DNA of 16,715 nt, from assembly GCA_947447845.1 (NCBI GenBank), contig CANFNO010000015.1, positions 1 through 16,715 of the forward strand. The letters run 5' to 3'. The translations under genes and the position numbers were made by a program. Positions 1 to 7,984 of the stretch are shown piece by piece. The number at the start of each line of letters is the position of its first letter. Within the stretch, counting starts at the first letter, position 1. Under the pieces are notes generated by a model. That model was not told the DNA's origin and made no database searches. It saw only the letters and a list, made by a program, of their open reading frames with translations. The DNA is from Burkholderiales bacterium. Its GTDB lineage: Bacteria > Pseudomonadota > Gammaproteobacteria > Burkholderiales > Burkholderiaceae.

Positions 1-29
1 AGGCGGACAGGTTTTGCTTGCAAGGTCAT
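1..29 (-). CDS. hisD: Probable histidinol dehydrogenase, first codons only (5' fragment)
   Basis: An ATG at 29-27 on the minus strand opens a frame that stays open to the window edge and reads MTLQAKPVR. It begins 31 nt after the hisG stop codon. HisD catalyses the last two steps of histidine synthesis, from histidinol to histidine. The assignment rests mainly on gene order, since hisG is followed by hisD in the his clusters of Burkholderiales; nine residues alone cannot identify the protein. No clear Shine-Dalgarno is visible before the ATG. The rest of the gene lies outside the window. Confidence 0.45.
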
Positions 30-60
30 GAAGTGAATGGGGTCCGCGAAAAGGGAGAAA

Positions 61-699
61 TTACTTGCCGATGGCGCCAGCAAAGGCGTTGATGATGGCG
101 CGGATCGGCTCCTGCTTGAGCTTCAGGGCAGCCTGATTCACTACCAACCGTGAGCTGATGTCCATGATGCGTTCTACTTCCACCAGATGATTTGCCTTCA
201 GCGTGTTGCCAGTGGACACGAGATCGACAATGGCATCGGCCAGACCCACAAGTGGCGCCAGCTCCATGCTGCCGTAGAGTTTGATCAGGTCCACGTGCAC
301 GCCTTTGGAGGCAAAAAAATCGCGCGCAATAGACACGTATTTGGTCGCCACTTTCAGGCGTGAGCCCTGCTTGACGGCCGATGCGTAGTCAAAGTCAGCA
401 CGCACCGCCACGCTGATGCGGCACTTGGCAATCTGCAAGTCCAGCGGTTGATACAGACCTTGGCTACCGTGTTCGAGCAAAGTGTCTTTACCGGTAATGC
501 CCATGTCGGCACCACCATACTGCACATAGGTGGGGACGTCGCTAGCACGCACCACGAGAACGCGCACATTGGGCTGATTGGTATCCAAAATCAACTTGCG
601 AGACTTTTCGGGGTCGTCCAGCACCTCGATGCCTGCTGCCTTCAGCAAGGGCACCGTCTCCTCGAAGATGCGGCCTTTGGAGAGAGCGAGGGTAATCAT
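61..699 (-). CDS. hisG: ATP phosphoribosyltransferase catalytic subunit, short form
   Basis: HisG condenses ATP with PRPP to give phosphoribosyl-ATP, the first committed step of histidine synthesis, in the cytoplasm. The 212-residue protein has the expected N-terminus ([11 protein letters not shown]) and the HisG signature at about residues 146-168, including [28 protein letters not shown] (159-167) is the PRPP-binding loop. At 212 aa it is the short form: it lacks the C-terminal ACT-like regulatory domain of the roughly 300-aa long form. Known short-form enzymes work as a hetero-octamer with HisZ, so a hisZ gene should exist elsewhere in the genome (inference). It lies 94 nt after murA, and most of that gap is a GC-rich repeat-like block. 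A probable hisD start follows after 31 nt. No strong Shine-Dalgarno precedes the ATG. Confidence 0.96.
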   Translation of the reverse strand: MITLALSKGRIFEETVPLLKAAGIEVLDDPEKSRKLILDTNQPNVRVLVVRASDVPTYVQYGGADMGITGKDTLLEHGSQGLYQPLDLQIAKCRISVAVRADFDYASAVKQGSRLKVATKYVSIARDFFASKGVHVDLIKLYGSMELAPLVGLADAIVDLVSTGNTLKANHLVEVERIMDISSRLVVNQAALKLKQEPIRAIINAFAGAIGK

Positions 700-717
700 G
701 TTGGTTCAGAAGTTTTG

Positions 718-793
718 AGCGCCGCCGGGCCGCCCCAAGGCGCGAAGGCACCCTCGGGGGGCAGTACAGCACACGTAGTGGCAAGCGTGGGGG
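718..793. repeat. GC-rich intergenic repeat-like block between murA and hisG
   Basis: This very GC-rich block fills most of the murA-hisG gap and starts directly at the murA stop codon (796-794). It contains a possible stem GCGCC 719-723 / GGCGC 739-743 and a CCC-TC-GGG inverted motif at 751-758. It shares short blocks in the same order with the segment between gltD and mlaF: GCCGGG followed by GCCCCAA, a CCCT..GGGGCAG core, and TAGTGGCA. From memory, similar GC-rich blocks recur in intergenic regions of Comamonadaceae genomes; a genome search was not possible. Since hisG lies downstream, the block will be in the murA-hisG transcript if the two are co-transcribed. Confidence 0.5.
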
Positions 794-2058
<1,265 letters not shown>

Positions 2059-2059
<1 letters not shown>

Positions 2060-2298
2060 CAGGCTTGCCTGGCCCACTCGGCCGGTGTAAATGTTTTCAT
2101 TGAAAGTGCATGGACTTCATCGGTCTTCATGCGGTTACCCAACGTGGCGTAGACCTGCTGGTGGCGCTGGATGGCGCGCTTGCCTTCGAATGCAGTGGAC
2201 ACGATGGTGGCATACCAATGGCGGCCATCGCCCTCCATCAAGCATTGCTCGCACGGCAGTCCGGCGGTAATCAGGGTTTTGAGTTCTTCTGCGGTCAT
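2059..2298 (-). CDS. ibaG: BolA-family protein, IbaG (YrbA) type
   Basis: This is a small BolA-fold protein of 79 aa from ATG 2298. Family members bind monothiol glutaredoxins through a shared [2Fe-2S] cluster and act in iron-sulfur handling; IbaG in E. coli has been linked to acid stress. The C-terminal part shows the class II KH-like BolA pattern: [10 protein letters not shown] followed by [16 protein letters not shown], with the conserved histidine in EVHALS. An in-frame TTG lies seven codons upstream at 2319, but the resulting residues (MGLPAPL) look unlike the family, so ATG 2298 is preferred; neither start has a clear Shine-Dalgarno. Its stop overlaps the murA start. In E. coli ibaG likewise lies between mlaB and murA, which supports the assignment; here an ABC exporter pair separates it from mlaB. 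Confidence 0.88.
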
Positions 2299-2336
2299 GA
2301 GAGGTGCGGGCAAGCCCAAGAATTGATCGTGAAAAT

Positions 2337-3092
2337 TTAGCTACGAATCTTGTAACCGGTGCGTAGAAGTTGCAAGGCAATCAGACTGACCAGCAGCAGG
2401 GTCGAACCCACAACCGCAAAGCTAAGCCACGGAGAAACATCACTAACACCGAAAAAGCCGTATCGGAAACCGTCAATCATGTAGAAAAACGGATTGAAGC
2501 TACTGACACCCTGCCAAAAAGGCGGCAACGAGTGGATGGAATAGAACACGCCGCTCAAGAAAGTCATGGGCATGATTACAAAATTCTGGAAAGCTGCAAG
2601 CTGGTCAAATTTCTCAGCCCACAAGCCAGCGATCAGACCCAATGTTCCCATGAGCGCTGCGCCCATTACGGCGAACAAAAGTATCCACAACGGGGCTTCA
2701 AAACTGATGGGCGTAAAGAAGGCCGATACGGCAAACACGCCAAGTCCCACCACAAGCCCACGCAATACCGACGCTCCCACGTAGGCCACAAACCAATGCA
2801 CGTAAGACAGCGGCGTAAGCAACAGAAACACCAGATTGCCCATTACCTTGCTCATGATGAGCGAAGACGAACTGTTGGCAAAAGCGTTTTGCAGCAAACT
2901 CATCATGGCCAAGCCCGGAACCAGAAAGGCGGTGTAGCCAATCTTGTCGTACACCTTGACGTGGTTCTCTAGCGCATGGCCGAAGATCAGCAGATACAGC
3001 ATGGCCGTCAACACCGGGCCGGCGATGGTCTGAAACGCAACTTTCCAGAAGCGCAACGACTCTTTGTAAAGAAGGGTTTGCCAGCCGGTCAT
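2337..3092 (-). CDS. ABC-2 type transporter permease, YadH-like
   Basis: This is the inner-membrane subunit of an ABC-2 exporter (251 aa). About six hydrophobic segments are visible, at roughly residues 20-40, 55-75, 100-125, 135-160, 168-185 and 220-245. The stretch LPPFWQGVSSFNPFFYMIDG followed by FRYGFFGVSDV closely resembles my recollection of E. coli YadH (LPPFWQGLSHLNPIVYMISG, FRYGFLGIND). The start ATG overlaps the stop of the ATPase gene by 4 nt (ATGA at 3092-3089), so the two are almost certainly made together. The substrate is unknown. Placement between mlaB and ibaG suggests an envelope-related role, but that is inference from context only. Confidence 0.9.
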   Translation of the reverse strand: MTGWQTLLYKESLRFWKVAFQTIAGPVLTAMLYLLIFGHALENHVKVYDKIGYTAFLVPGLAMMSLLQNAFANSSSSLIMSKVMGNLVFLLLTPLSYVHWFVAYVGASVLRGLVVGLGVFAVSAFFTPISFEAPLWILLFAVMGAALMGTLGLIAGLWAEKFDQLAAFQNFVIMPMTFLSGVFYSIHSLPPFWQGVSSFNPFFYMIDGFRYGFFGVSDVSPWLSFAVVGSTLLLVSLIALQLLRTGYKIRS

Positions 3093-4048
3093 GCCGTAAC
3101 CCCGGTCGCGTGAACAGAGCCTTTGTTCTGCGCCATCACATCCAGAAAAACATCTTCCAAGTCGGCTTTTCGAATTTCAATGTCATGCGCCACCAACCCG
3201 GCTTCTCGAACTGCCGCCAGGTAACGCTCAATCTCCAAGGCATCATTTGCAGGGAACTGCACAATCCGCCCGGTAACCCGTGCCTTGTCAGCCAATGCTT
3301 TGGGCAGTTCTTCGTCGAGCTTAAATCGCAGCACATTGCTGGATGCCGCCTTAAGCAAATCACTGGTTTTGTCGAGCGCCACGATACGACCCGTCTTGAG
3401 CATCGCGATGCGGCCGCACAGGGCCTCGGCCTCTTCCAGGTAATGGGTGGTGAGCAGGACGGTGTGGCCTTCGCGGTTAAGTTTGGCGATGAACTGCCAT
3501 AGTGTCTGACGCAATTCCACGTCCACACCCGCTGTCGGTTCGTCCAGCACGATGACCGGTGGTTTGTGCACCAATGCTTGCGCCACCAGCACACGGCGCT
3601 TCATGCCGCCGGAGAGCTGACGCATATTGGCGTTGGCTTTGTCGGCCAGACCCAGACTCTCAAGCAGTTCATCAATCCAGGCCCCGTTGTTCTTGATGCC
3701 GAAGTAACCAGACTGAATGTGCAGCAGTTCGCGCACGTTGAAAAAAGGATCAAACACCAACTCTTGTGGCACTACGCCCAGGCTGCGTCGCGCTGCCGCA
3801 AAGTCGGTCTGGACGTCATGGCCCAGCACACTTACGCGCCCGCTGGTGGCACGTGTGAGACCGGCCAACACACTGATCATGGTGGTTTTGCCGGCTCCAT
3901 TGGGTCCCAACAGGCCAAAAAATTCGCCTTGCTGAATATCGAGACTGACGCCGTCAAGGGCCAGAAAGGTGCTACCAGATTCGCTGTTCTTGGAAGACTT
4001 GGGCGACGGATAAGCTTTGGAGACGGATTGGAAAGAAATAGCGGTCAT
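3089..4048 (-). CDS. ABC transporter ATP-binding protein, YadG-like
   Basis: This is the cytoplasmic ATPase partner of the YadH-like permease (319 aa). It has all the nucleotide-binding motifs: Walker A GPNGAGKTT (48-56), Q-loop Gln95 in VVPQE, signature LSGGM (145-149), Walker B VIVLDE (165-170) and switch His202 in TTHYLEE. The GVVPQELVFDPFFNVRELL region resembles E. coli YadG as I recall it. A serine-rich insert (about residues 14-28) sits before the Walker A strand. About 100 residues follow the nucleotide-binding domain, as in ABC-2 exporter ATPases. The start lies 49 nt after mlaB, a looser junction than elsewhere in the operon, and the ATG sits in a strong hairpin. The upstream leader has no obvious Shine-Dalgarno. 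The exported substrate cannot be told from the sequence. Confidence 0.92.
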   Translation of the reverse strand: MTAISFQSVSKAYPSPKSSKNSESGSTFLALDGVSLDIQQGEFFGLLGPNGAGKTTMISVLAGLTRATSGRVSVLGHDVQTDFAAARRSLGVVPQELVFDPFFNVRELLHIQSGYFGIKNNGAWIDELLESLGLADKANANMRQLSGGMKRRVLVAQALVHKPPVIVLDEPTAGVDVELRQTLWQFIAKLNREGHTVLLTTHYLEEAEALCGRIAMLKTGRIVALDKTSDLLKAASSNVLRFKLDEELPKALADKARVTGRIVQFPANDALEIERYLAAVREAGLVAHDIEIRKADLEDVFLDVMAQNKGSVHATGVTA

Positions 4049-4063
4049 GAGAGACCGCTATTT
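4036..4063 (-). promoter_or_regulatory. Perfect 11-bp hairpin over the start codon of the YadG-type ATPase gene
   Basis: AAATAGCGGTC (4036-4046) is perfectly complementary to GACCGCTATTT (4053-4063), with a 6-nt loop at 4047-4052. On the minus-strand mRNA the AUG (4048-4046) has its A and U in the loop and its G as the first base of the 3' arm, so the start codon is held in the structure. The 3' arm is followed by a weak U-rich stretch, so a leaky terminator or attenuator is a second reading. A second small stem, GACCC 4084-4088 / GGGTC 4094-4098, touches the mlaB stop codon. The function is inferred from structure only. Confidence 0.5.
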
Positions 4064-4097
4064 TACCCGTGATAGCTAGGGTCGACCCGCACAGGGT

Positions 4098-4367
4098 CTA
4101 GGCTGCGGTGAGCAGGCCTTCAATACCGTACAAGGCGGCTAGATCACGGAGTCGGTCCGGGAGTCCTTTAACCGCAAATAATTTGCCAGCCCGGGCACAT
4201 TCACGGCGCACCGCCAGCAACACGGCCAAGGCCGACGAGTCGAAATTATTCAGAGGTGCTGCATCCACCACGACCTGATTGTCAGCCTCGCGCTGAACAT
4301 CCTGCGTCAGCTTTTCCAGGCAGTCACTTGCCTGATTTTGGGTAAGGATGGAAGGCAAAACTAGCAT
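4098..4367 (-). CDS. mlaB: STAS-domain protein MlaB of the Mla phospholipid transporter
   Basis: MlaB is the small cytoplasmic STAS-domain subunit that binds MlaF and stabilises or activates the inner-membrane MlaFEDB complex. The 89-residue protein has the STAS pattern: a VVVDAAPLNNFDSSALAVLL core (about residues 32-51) whose DSSA motif (Ser44/Ser45) lies where anti-sigma-antagonist STAS proteins carry their phosphorylatable Ser/Thr. Sequence identity with MlaB is hard to judge because STAS domains are short and varied; the assignment depends partly on its place directly after mlaC. Only 1 nt separates the mlaC stop from this ATG, which suggests coupled translation. E. coli MlaB is slightly longer at 97 aa. 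Confidence 0.87.
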   Translation of the reverse strand: MLVLPSILTQNQASDCLEKLTQDVQREADNQVVVDAAPLNNFDSSALAVLLAVRRECARAGKLFAVKGLPDRLRDLAALYGIEGLLTAA

Positions 4368-4368
4368 A

Positions 4369-5013
4369 TCAAGACTTTTTAGAGTTGGAATTGGCTCTAT
4401 TGCGTTCTACCAGTGTGGTGATCAAGCCGTCAAGTCCCTTTGCATTGATTTCAGCTGAAAACTGGCTTTTATAGTTTTCCACCAGCCAGACACCCAATAC
4501 GTTAATGTTGTAAATCTTCCAGCCAGTCCCCTGACCAGGCGTTTTAACCAGGCGGTAGTCGAGTTGAATCGGATCGCCGCTGCCCTTTACCTCAGAGCGA
4601 ACGATGACTTCTTTGTCCTCGGGGCTGGCGCGCAGGGGTTTCATGGCAATGACCTGGTCGCTCACCTGGCCGAGCGCGCCAGCATAAGTGCGGACAAGCA
4701 GAATCTTGAACTCGTCTTGCAGGCGCTTTTGTTGTTCGGGCGTAGCCTGGCGCCAAGCCGGTCCTACTGATGAGGCGGTCATGCGCTGAAAGTCCAAGTT
4801 GGGCAAAATCTTGGCATCGACCAACGCCACGATCTTGGTCAGATCACCGGCACGCATAGCTTTGTCAGCTTTAATGGAGTCCAGCACCTCCACTGACAGG
4901 CGTTTGATCATTGCATCGGGAGCTTCATCGTCAGCGCGTGCTTGCAGTCCGACGCACAAGCCGGCCAGCAGGGTAAAACCGATAAGTACCTTACGCAAAA
5001 ATTCTCGTTTCAT
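4369..5013 (-). CDS. mlaC: Periplasmic phospholipid-binding protein MlaC
   Basis: MlaC shuttles phospholipids across the periplasm between the outer-membrane MlaA complex and inner-membrane MlaD. The 214-residue product has a Sec signal peptide (basic MKREFLRK, hydrophobic core about residues 9-23, probable cleavage after ARA at 27). The mature part matches the MlaC/Ttg2D family: LPNLDFQRMTASSVGPAWRQ, the EFKILLVRTYAGAL helix, and near the end YKIYNINVLGVWLVENYKSQ-type sequence (here WKIYNINVLGVWLVENYKSQ) that precedes FSAEI. The 81-nt gap after mlaA is the widest among the mla genes. It holds the palindrome AAACATGTTT (5032-5041) and a TTGATA hexamer overlapping the mlaA stop, but no convincing -10, so I do not call an internal promoter. 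No strong Shine-Dalgarno is seen. Confidence 0.95.
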   Translation of the reverse strand: MKREFLRKVLIGFTLLAGLCVGLQARADDEAPDAMIKRLSVEVLDSIKADKAMRAGDLTKIVALVDAKILPNLDFQRMTASSVGPAWRQATPEQQKRLQDEFKILLVRTYAGALGQVSDQVIAMKPLRASPEDKEVIVRSEVKGSGDPIQLDYRLVKTPGQGTGWKIYNINVLGVWLVENYKSQFSAEINAKGLDGLITTLVERNRANSNSKKS

Positions 5014-5094
5014 GGTCTATTTTTTTGTAGAAAACATGTTTCGCATTATGGACTCGACTTCTTTTTCCTACATTTAGATGCGGTAAAGCTTGTA

Positions 5095-5817
5095 TCAAGG
5101 CTCGCTATCTTCCTCGGGCGGATTGCCGTCGTACTGAATATTTCGCTGGCGCTGGAAGTAGGCATCGCGTCGGAAGGAATAAGCGTCCAGCGCTGCACCT
5201 TCCAACACGTCACCTGCGTTGAGGTATTTGGCCCGTAGATCCACCACATCGACAATCGGCAGCAAAGTGCGGGTTTCCTGATCGCCAATGTTGTACACCG
5301 GCATGCCACGACTATCTATGGGCATGCCAGCAACTTCTCGCAGCGTACGCGGCCCGAACAAAGGCAGCACCACATAGGGCCCTGGAGGCACGCCCCAGCG
5401 CCCTAAAGTCAAACCAAAGTCAGCCGTGTGACGTTCAATATTCAGTTCACTGGCGACATCCAGAACTCCCAAAAGGCCAATGGTGCTGTTGACCATAACC
5501 CGCCCCACACTGTCGCTGAACTCATTGCCACGCCCCTGCAAGCCATTGTTTACAGCGGACCAGACGTCTTCTAGGTTATTAAAAAAGTTGCCTACGCCCT
5601 TGCGCAACCAATTCGGTGTAATTGCACGATAACCCGTTGCCACGGGCTTGATCACGGCTTTGTCCGCAACATCATTGAAGCCAAAAATAGTGCGATTGAA
5701 TGATTCCAGCGGATCACGCGCGTTGGGCTGGGCCACAGTGGCGCAGCCTTGCAATGCCAATAACAAGGTCAGCAACACGATGCGCCAGACAGGCACGCAA
5801 AATCCCGCCGGTCTCAT
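5095..5817 (-). CDS. mlaA: Outer-membrane phospholipid-removing lipoprotein MlaA (VacJ)
   Basis: MlaA is the outer-membrane part of the Mla pathway. In studied bacteria it forms a ring-like channel with trimeric porins and removes mislocalised phospholipids from the outer leaflet. The 240-residue product has a lipoprotein signal peptide with lipobox LQGC, the lipidated Cys at 25. The mature part carries the VacJ core: DPLESFNRTIFGFNDVADKA (about 36-55), NWLRKGVGNFFNNLEDVW, the GLTLGRWGVPPGPYVVLPLF segment and GPRTLREVAG. The acidic C-terminus (PPEEDSEP) is typical of the family's variable tail. Its ATG overlaps the mlaD stop by 4 nt (ATGA). In E. coli mlaA lies apart from mlaFEDCB; here it is inside the operon between mlaD and mlaC. 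Confidence 0.96.
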   Translation of the reverse strand: MRPAGFCVPVWRIVLLTLLLALQGCATVAQPNARDPLESFNRTIFGFNDVADKAVIKPVATGYRAITPNWLRKGVGNFFNNLEDVWSAVNNGLQGRGNEFSDSVGRVMVNSTIGLLGVLDVASELNIERHTADFGLTLGRWGVPPGPYVVLPLFGPRTLREVAGMPIDSRGMPVYNIGDQETRTLLPIVDVVDLRAKYLNAGDVLEGAALDAYSFRRDAYFQRQRNIQYDGNPPEEDSEP

Positions 5818-6296
5818 GGCTTGGCCTTGTCGGCAGAAGGTCCGTCCGCTGCCTTGCTATAGAGGAATTGGCTGATCAGGTTTTCCAGCACCACGGCAGA
5901 CTGCGTGCTGCTAATGGCATCGCCTGCCGCGAGGTTTGCCGAGTCGGAACCGGCTTCGATGCCGACGTACTGCTCGCCCAAGAGTCCGCTGGTCAAAATC
6001 TTGAGTGAACTGTCCTTGGGAAAGGTGTAGCGCTTATCCATAGACAAGGTCACCTTGGCCTGAAATGTCTTGTCATCAAAGCCAATTCCATCCACATGGC
6101 CGACCACGACGCCACTGCTTTTGACCGCCGCTTTGGACTTTAGACCGCCAATATTGTCGAACTTGGCCGTGACCTGGTAGCCCTTGTCAAAGCTGATGGT
6201 CAGCAAATTGGCCGCCTGCAGTGCCAGAAACACCAGCGCTGCGCCGCCTAGCAGCACAAACAGGCCCACCCATACATCCGTGTTGGAGCGTTGCAT
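5814..6296 (-). CDS. mlaD: MCE-domain substrate-binding subunit MlaD
   Basis: MlaD is anchored in the inner membrane and forms a hexameric MCE ring in the periplasm that receives or delivers phospholipids. The 160-residue protein has a single N-terminal transmembrane helix (about residues 9-28) and an MCE domain (about 36-115) with YQVTAKFDNIGGLKSKAAVK and the LTSGLLGEQYVGIEAG strand pair. The C-terminal helix region (VVLENLISQFLYSKA) is hydrophobic, as in proteins where it lines the ring's central pore. It is shorter than the 183-aa E. coli protein. The start has the best ribosome binding site in the operon: AGGAGGAAGA a few nt before the ATG, beginning inside the mlaE TAG stop codon. Confidence 0.95.
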   Translation of the reverse strand: MQRSNTDVWVGLFVLLGGAALVFLALQAANLLTISFDKGYQVTAKFDNIGGLKSKAAVKSSGVVVGHVDGIGFDDKTFQAKVTLSMDKRYTFPKDSSLKILTSGLLGEQYVGIEAGSDSANLAAGDAISSTQSAVVLENLISQFLYSKAADGPSADKAKP

Positions 6297-6301
6297 GTCT
6301 T

Positions 6302-6310
6302 CTTCCTCCT
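6302..6310 (-). promoter_or_regulatory. Strong Shine-Dalgarno of mlaD, overlapping the mlaE stop
   Basis: Read on the minus strand, the mlaE stop TAG (6311-6309) runs directly into GGAGGAAGA, so the AG of the stop codon is part of AGGAGG. The ATG of mlaD follows at 6296. A terminating ribosome on mlaE would sit on this site, which favours re-initiation. It also confirms the mlaD start. Confidence 0.7.
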
Positions 6311-7091
6311 AAATACTAAACATCATTGCGGTCAGGACAAAGTCAAGACCCAGTACAGTGAGTGACGCCATCACCACCGTTCGTGTGGTTGCATGGGCCA
6401 CTCCCTCGGGCGTGGGTTGCGCTTCATAGCCTTGCAGCAGCGCGATAAAGCTGACCGCAAAGCCGAAAACGATGCTCTTGATGGTGCCATTGCCAACGTC
6501 TTTCCATACATCCACACCGCCCTGCATCTGACTCCAGAACGAGCCAGCATCAATACCGATCAGCGGCACGCACACCACCCAACCGCCCAACACACCTACG
6601 GCGCTGAACACGGCCGCAAGCAGAGGCATTGCAATCACCGCGCCCCAAAAGCGAGGTGCCAGAATACGTTGAATCGGGTCCACCGCCATCATTTCCATGG
6701 CGCTGAGTTGCTCACCAGCCTTCATCAAACCAATTTCAGCGGTAAGTGAAGTACCCGCCCGCCCGGCGAACAACAGGGCCGTAATCACCGGCCCGAATTC
6801 GCGCACCAAGCTCAAGCTGATGAGCATGCCAACTGACTCGGCCGCGCCAAAGCGCTGCAGGCCGTAGTAATACTGCAAGCCCATGACAAAGCCGACGAAC
6901 GCGCCCGACACCGCAATGATGGCCAACGAGTAGTTGCCCATGAAATGGATCTGGTCGCGTAGCAGCCTCGGCCGCTTAAGCGTCGCACCGATAGAGGCCA
7001 GCAAGCTCAAGAACAAGCGCGCACCAAACCCCATATCGGCCAGTTTGCTGCGCACCGAAAATCCTAGCTCGGACGGCTTGTACCAACTCAT
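6309..7091 (-). CDS. mlaE: Mla transporter permease MlaE
   Basis: MlaE is the integral membrane permease of the MlaFEDB complex; two copies sit between the MlaF ATPases and the MlaD ring. The 260-residue protein has an amphipathic N-terminal helix region followed by about five hydrophobic segments. The permease signature is clear: REFGPVITALLFAGRAGTSL (about 97-116), then AEIGLMKAGEQLSAMEMMAV, where Glu127-Gln128 lie in the coupling-helix region that contacts MlaF. Another conserved part is GVDVWKDVGNGTIKSIVFGF. The length matches E. coli MlaE (260 aa). Its ATG overlaps the mlaF stop by 4 nt (ATGA at 7091-7088), and AAGGGG upstream is a usable Shine-Dalgarno. Confidence 0.96.
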   Translation of the reverse strand: MSWYKPSELGFSVRSKLADMGFGARLFLSLLASIGATLKRPRLLRDQIHFMGNYSLAIIAVSGAFVGFVMGLQYYYGLQRFGAAESVGMLISLSLVREFGPVITALLFAGRAGTSLTAEIGLMKAGEQLSAMEMMAVDPIQRILAPRFWGAVIAMPLLAAVFSAVGVLGGWVVCVPLIGIDAGSFWSQMQGGVDVWKDVGNGTIKSIVFGFAVSFIALLQGYEAQPTPEGVAHATTRTVVMASLTVLGLDFVLTAMMFSI

Positions 7092-7927
7092 CGCGTTGCC
7101 CCTTGTGAAAAGTCGGCATCCACAGTGTCGGCAGGATAATGAAATCGCACAGGCCCCTCGGGCAAGGCGTTGACAAACTGGTGCACCAACGGGTTATCGC
7201 TATGGCGCACTTCTTCGGGTGTGCCCTGGGCAGCAATCTTTCCGTTGGCAATGATGATGACCTGGTCGGCAATGTGAAAGGTCTCTTCCAGATCATGCGA
7301 CACCACGATGCTGGTCAGGCCCATGGCGTCGTTGAGTTGGCGGATCAACCGTGCAGCGGTGCCAAGCGAAATCGGGTCCAGGCCGGCAAAGGGCTCGTCG
7401 TACATCACCAACTCGGGGTCCAGCGCAATAGCGCGAGCCAGGGCAATGCGCCGCGCCATGCCACCGGACACCTCTGACGGCATCAAGTCACGCGCGCCGC
7501 GCAAGCCGACAGCGTTGAGCTTCATCAGCACCACATCGCGGATCAAATCTTCTGAGAGACCGGTGTGCTCACGCAAGGGAAAAGCCACATTGTCAAAGAC
7601 ACTTAAGTCGGTGAACAGGGCGCCAAACTGGAACAGCATGCCCATACGCCTGCGCGCCATGTACAGGGCATCGCGGTCCATATGGCCCACATCCAAAACC
7701 TCGCTGGAATCTTTCAGGCCATGCAACAACACCTTGCCTTGTTGCGCCTTGTGTTGCCCACCGATCAGTCGCATAACGGTGGTCTTGCCACCACCCGACG
7801 CGCCCATGAGTGCCGTCACCTTGCCACGTGGAATGGTGAAGGACACGTCATCCAGGATCAGGCGCTCGCCGTAACCGAAGCGGACGTTCTGAAATTCAAC
7901 GAGGGAAGTAGACGAAGTTGTTGCCAT
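7088..7927 (-). CDS. mlaF: Mla transporter ATP-binding protein MlaF
   Basis: MlaF is the cytoplasmic ATPase that drives phospholipid movement through MlaE and MlaD. The 279-residue protein contains Walker A GASGGGKTT (42-50), Q-loop Gln100 (MLFQFGALF), signature VSGGM (153-157), Walker B LVMYDE with catalytic Glu178, and switch His211 (VVSHDLEE). The FQFGALFTDLSVFDNVAFPL stretch is typical of MlaF/Ttg2A. It is the first gene of the envelope operon. The ATG at 7927 is the only sensible start, since no other start codon lies ahead of the conserved LVEFQNVRF strand. It is preceded by a run of seven T rather than a Shine-Dalgarno, because the gltBD terminator ends exactly there. The promoter is therefore unclear. 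Confidence 0.96.
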   Translation of the reverse strand: MATTSSTSLVEFQNVRFGYGERLILDDVSFTIPRGKVTALMGASGGGKTTVMRLIGGQHKAQQGKVLLHGLKDSSEVLDVGHMDRDALYMARRRMGMLFQFGALFTDLSVFDNVAFPLREHTGLSEDLIRDVVLMKLNAVGLRGARDLMPSEVSGGMARRIALARAIALDPELVMYDEPFAGLDPISLGTAARLIRQLNDAMGLTSIVVSHDLEETFHIADQVIIIANGKIAAQGTPEEVRHSDNPLVHQFVNALPEGPVRFHYPADTVDADFSQGATR

Positions 7928-7961
7928 AAAAAAACAAAAGCCAGCGTAAATCTGGCTTTTG
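7928..7961 (-). terminator. Rho-independent terminator downstream of gltD
   Basis: On the minus strand CAAAAGCCAG (7961-7952) pairs perfectly with CTGGCTTTTG (7944-7935) around a 7-nt loop, and the stem is followed by seven T (7934-7928). The 10-bp stem plus uninterrupted U-tract is a textbook intrinsic terminator for transcripts coming from gltBD. The plus-strand reading lacks a comparable T-run, so it acts in one direction. The last T directly precedes the mlaF ATG. Confidence 0.85.
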
Positions 7962-7962
7962 C

Positions 7963-7968
7963 ATCATA
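7963..7968 (-). promoter_or_regulatory. Candidate -10 element for the mlaF operon
   Basis: TATGAT on the minus strand matches 5 of 6 bases of the sigma-70 -10 consensus. No good -35 is present at 16-18 nt spacing (the best hexamers there read GCACTG or GGCACT). Transcription from it would begin around 7956, inside the 5' arm of the gltBD terminator, giving a message that cannot form the full hairpin. This is a weak call, made because an mla promoter must lie somewhere and readthrough of a strong terminator is unlikely to be the main source. Confidence 0.25.
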
Positions 7969-7984
7969 AGGGAAAACGCTTAGC

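Noticed and set aside
2370..2972. Plus-strand open frame of 200 codons opposite the YadH-like permease
   Set aside because: The translation is rich in Gln, Arg, His and Lys without any domain, as expected for the antisense of a membrane protein gene; the minus-strand permease explains the region.
5018..5094. Internal promoter before mlaC (TTGATA at the mlaA stop)
   Set aside because: The -35-like hexamer has no acceptable -10 at 16-18 nt (best TAAATG), so the evidence is too weak.
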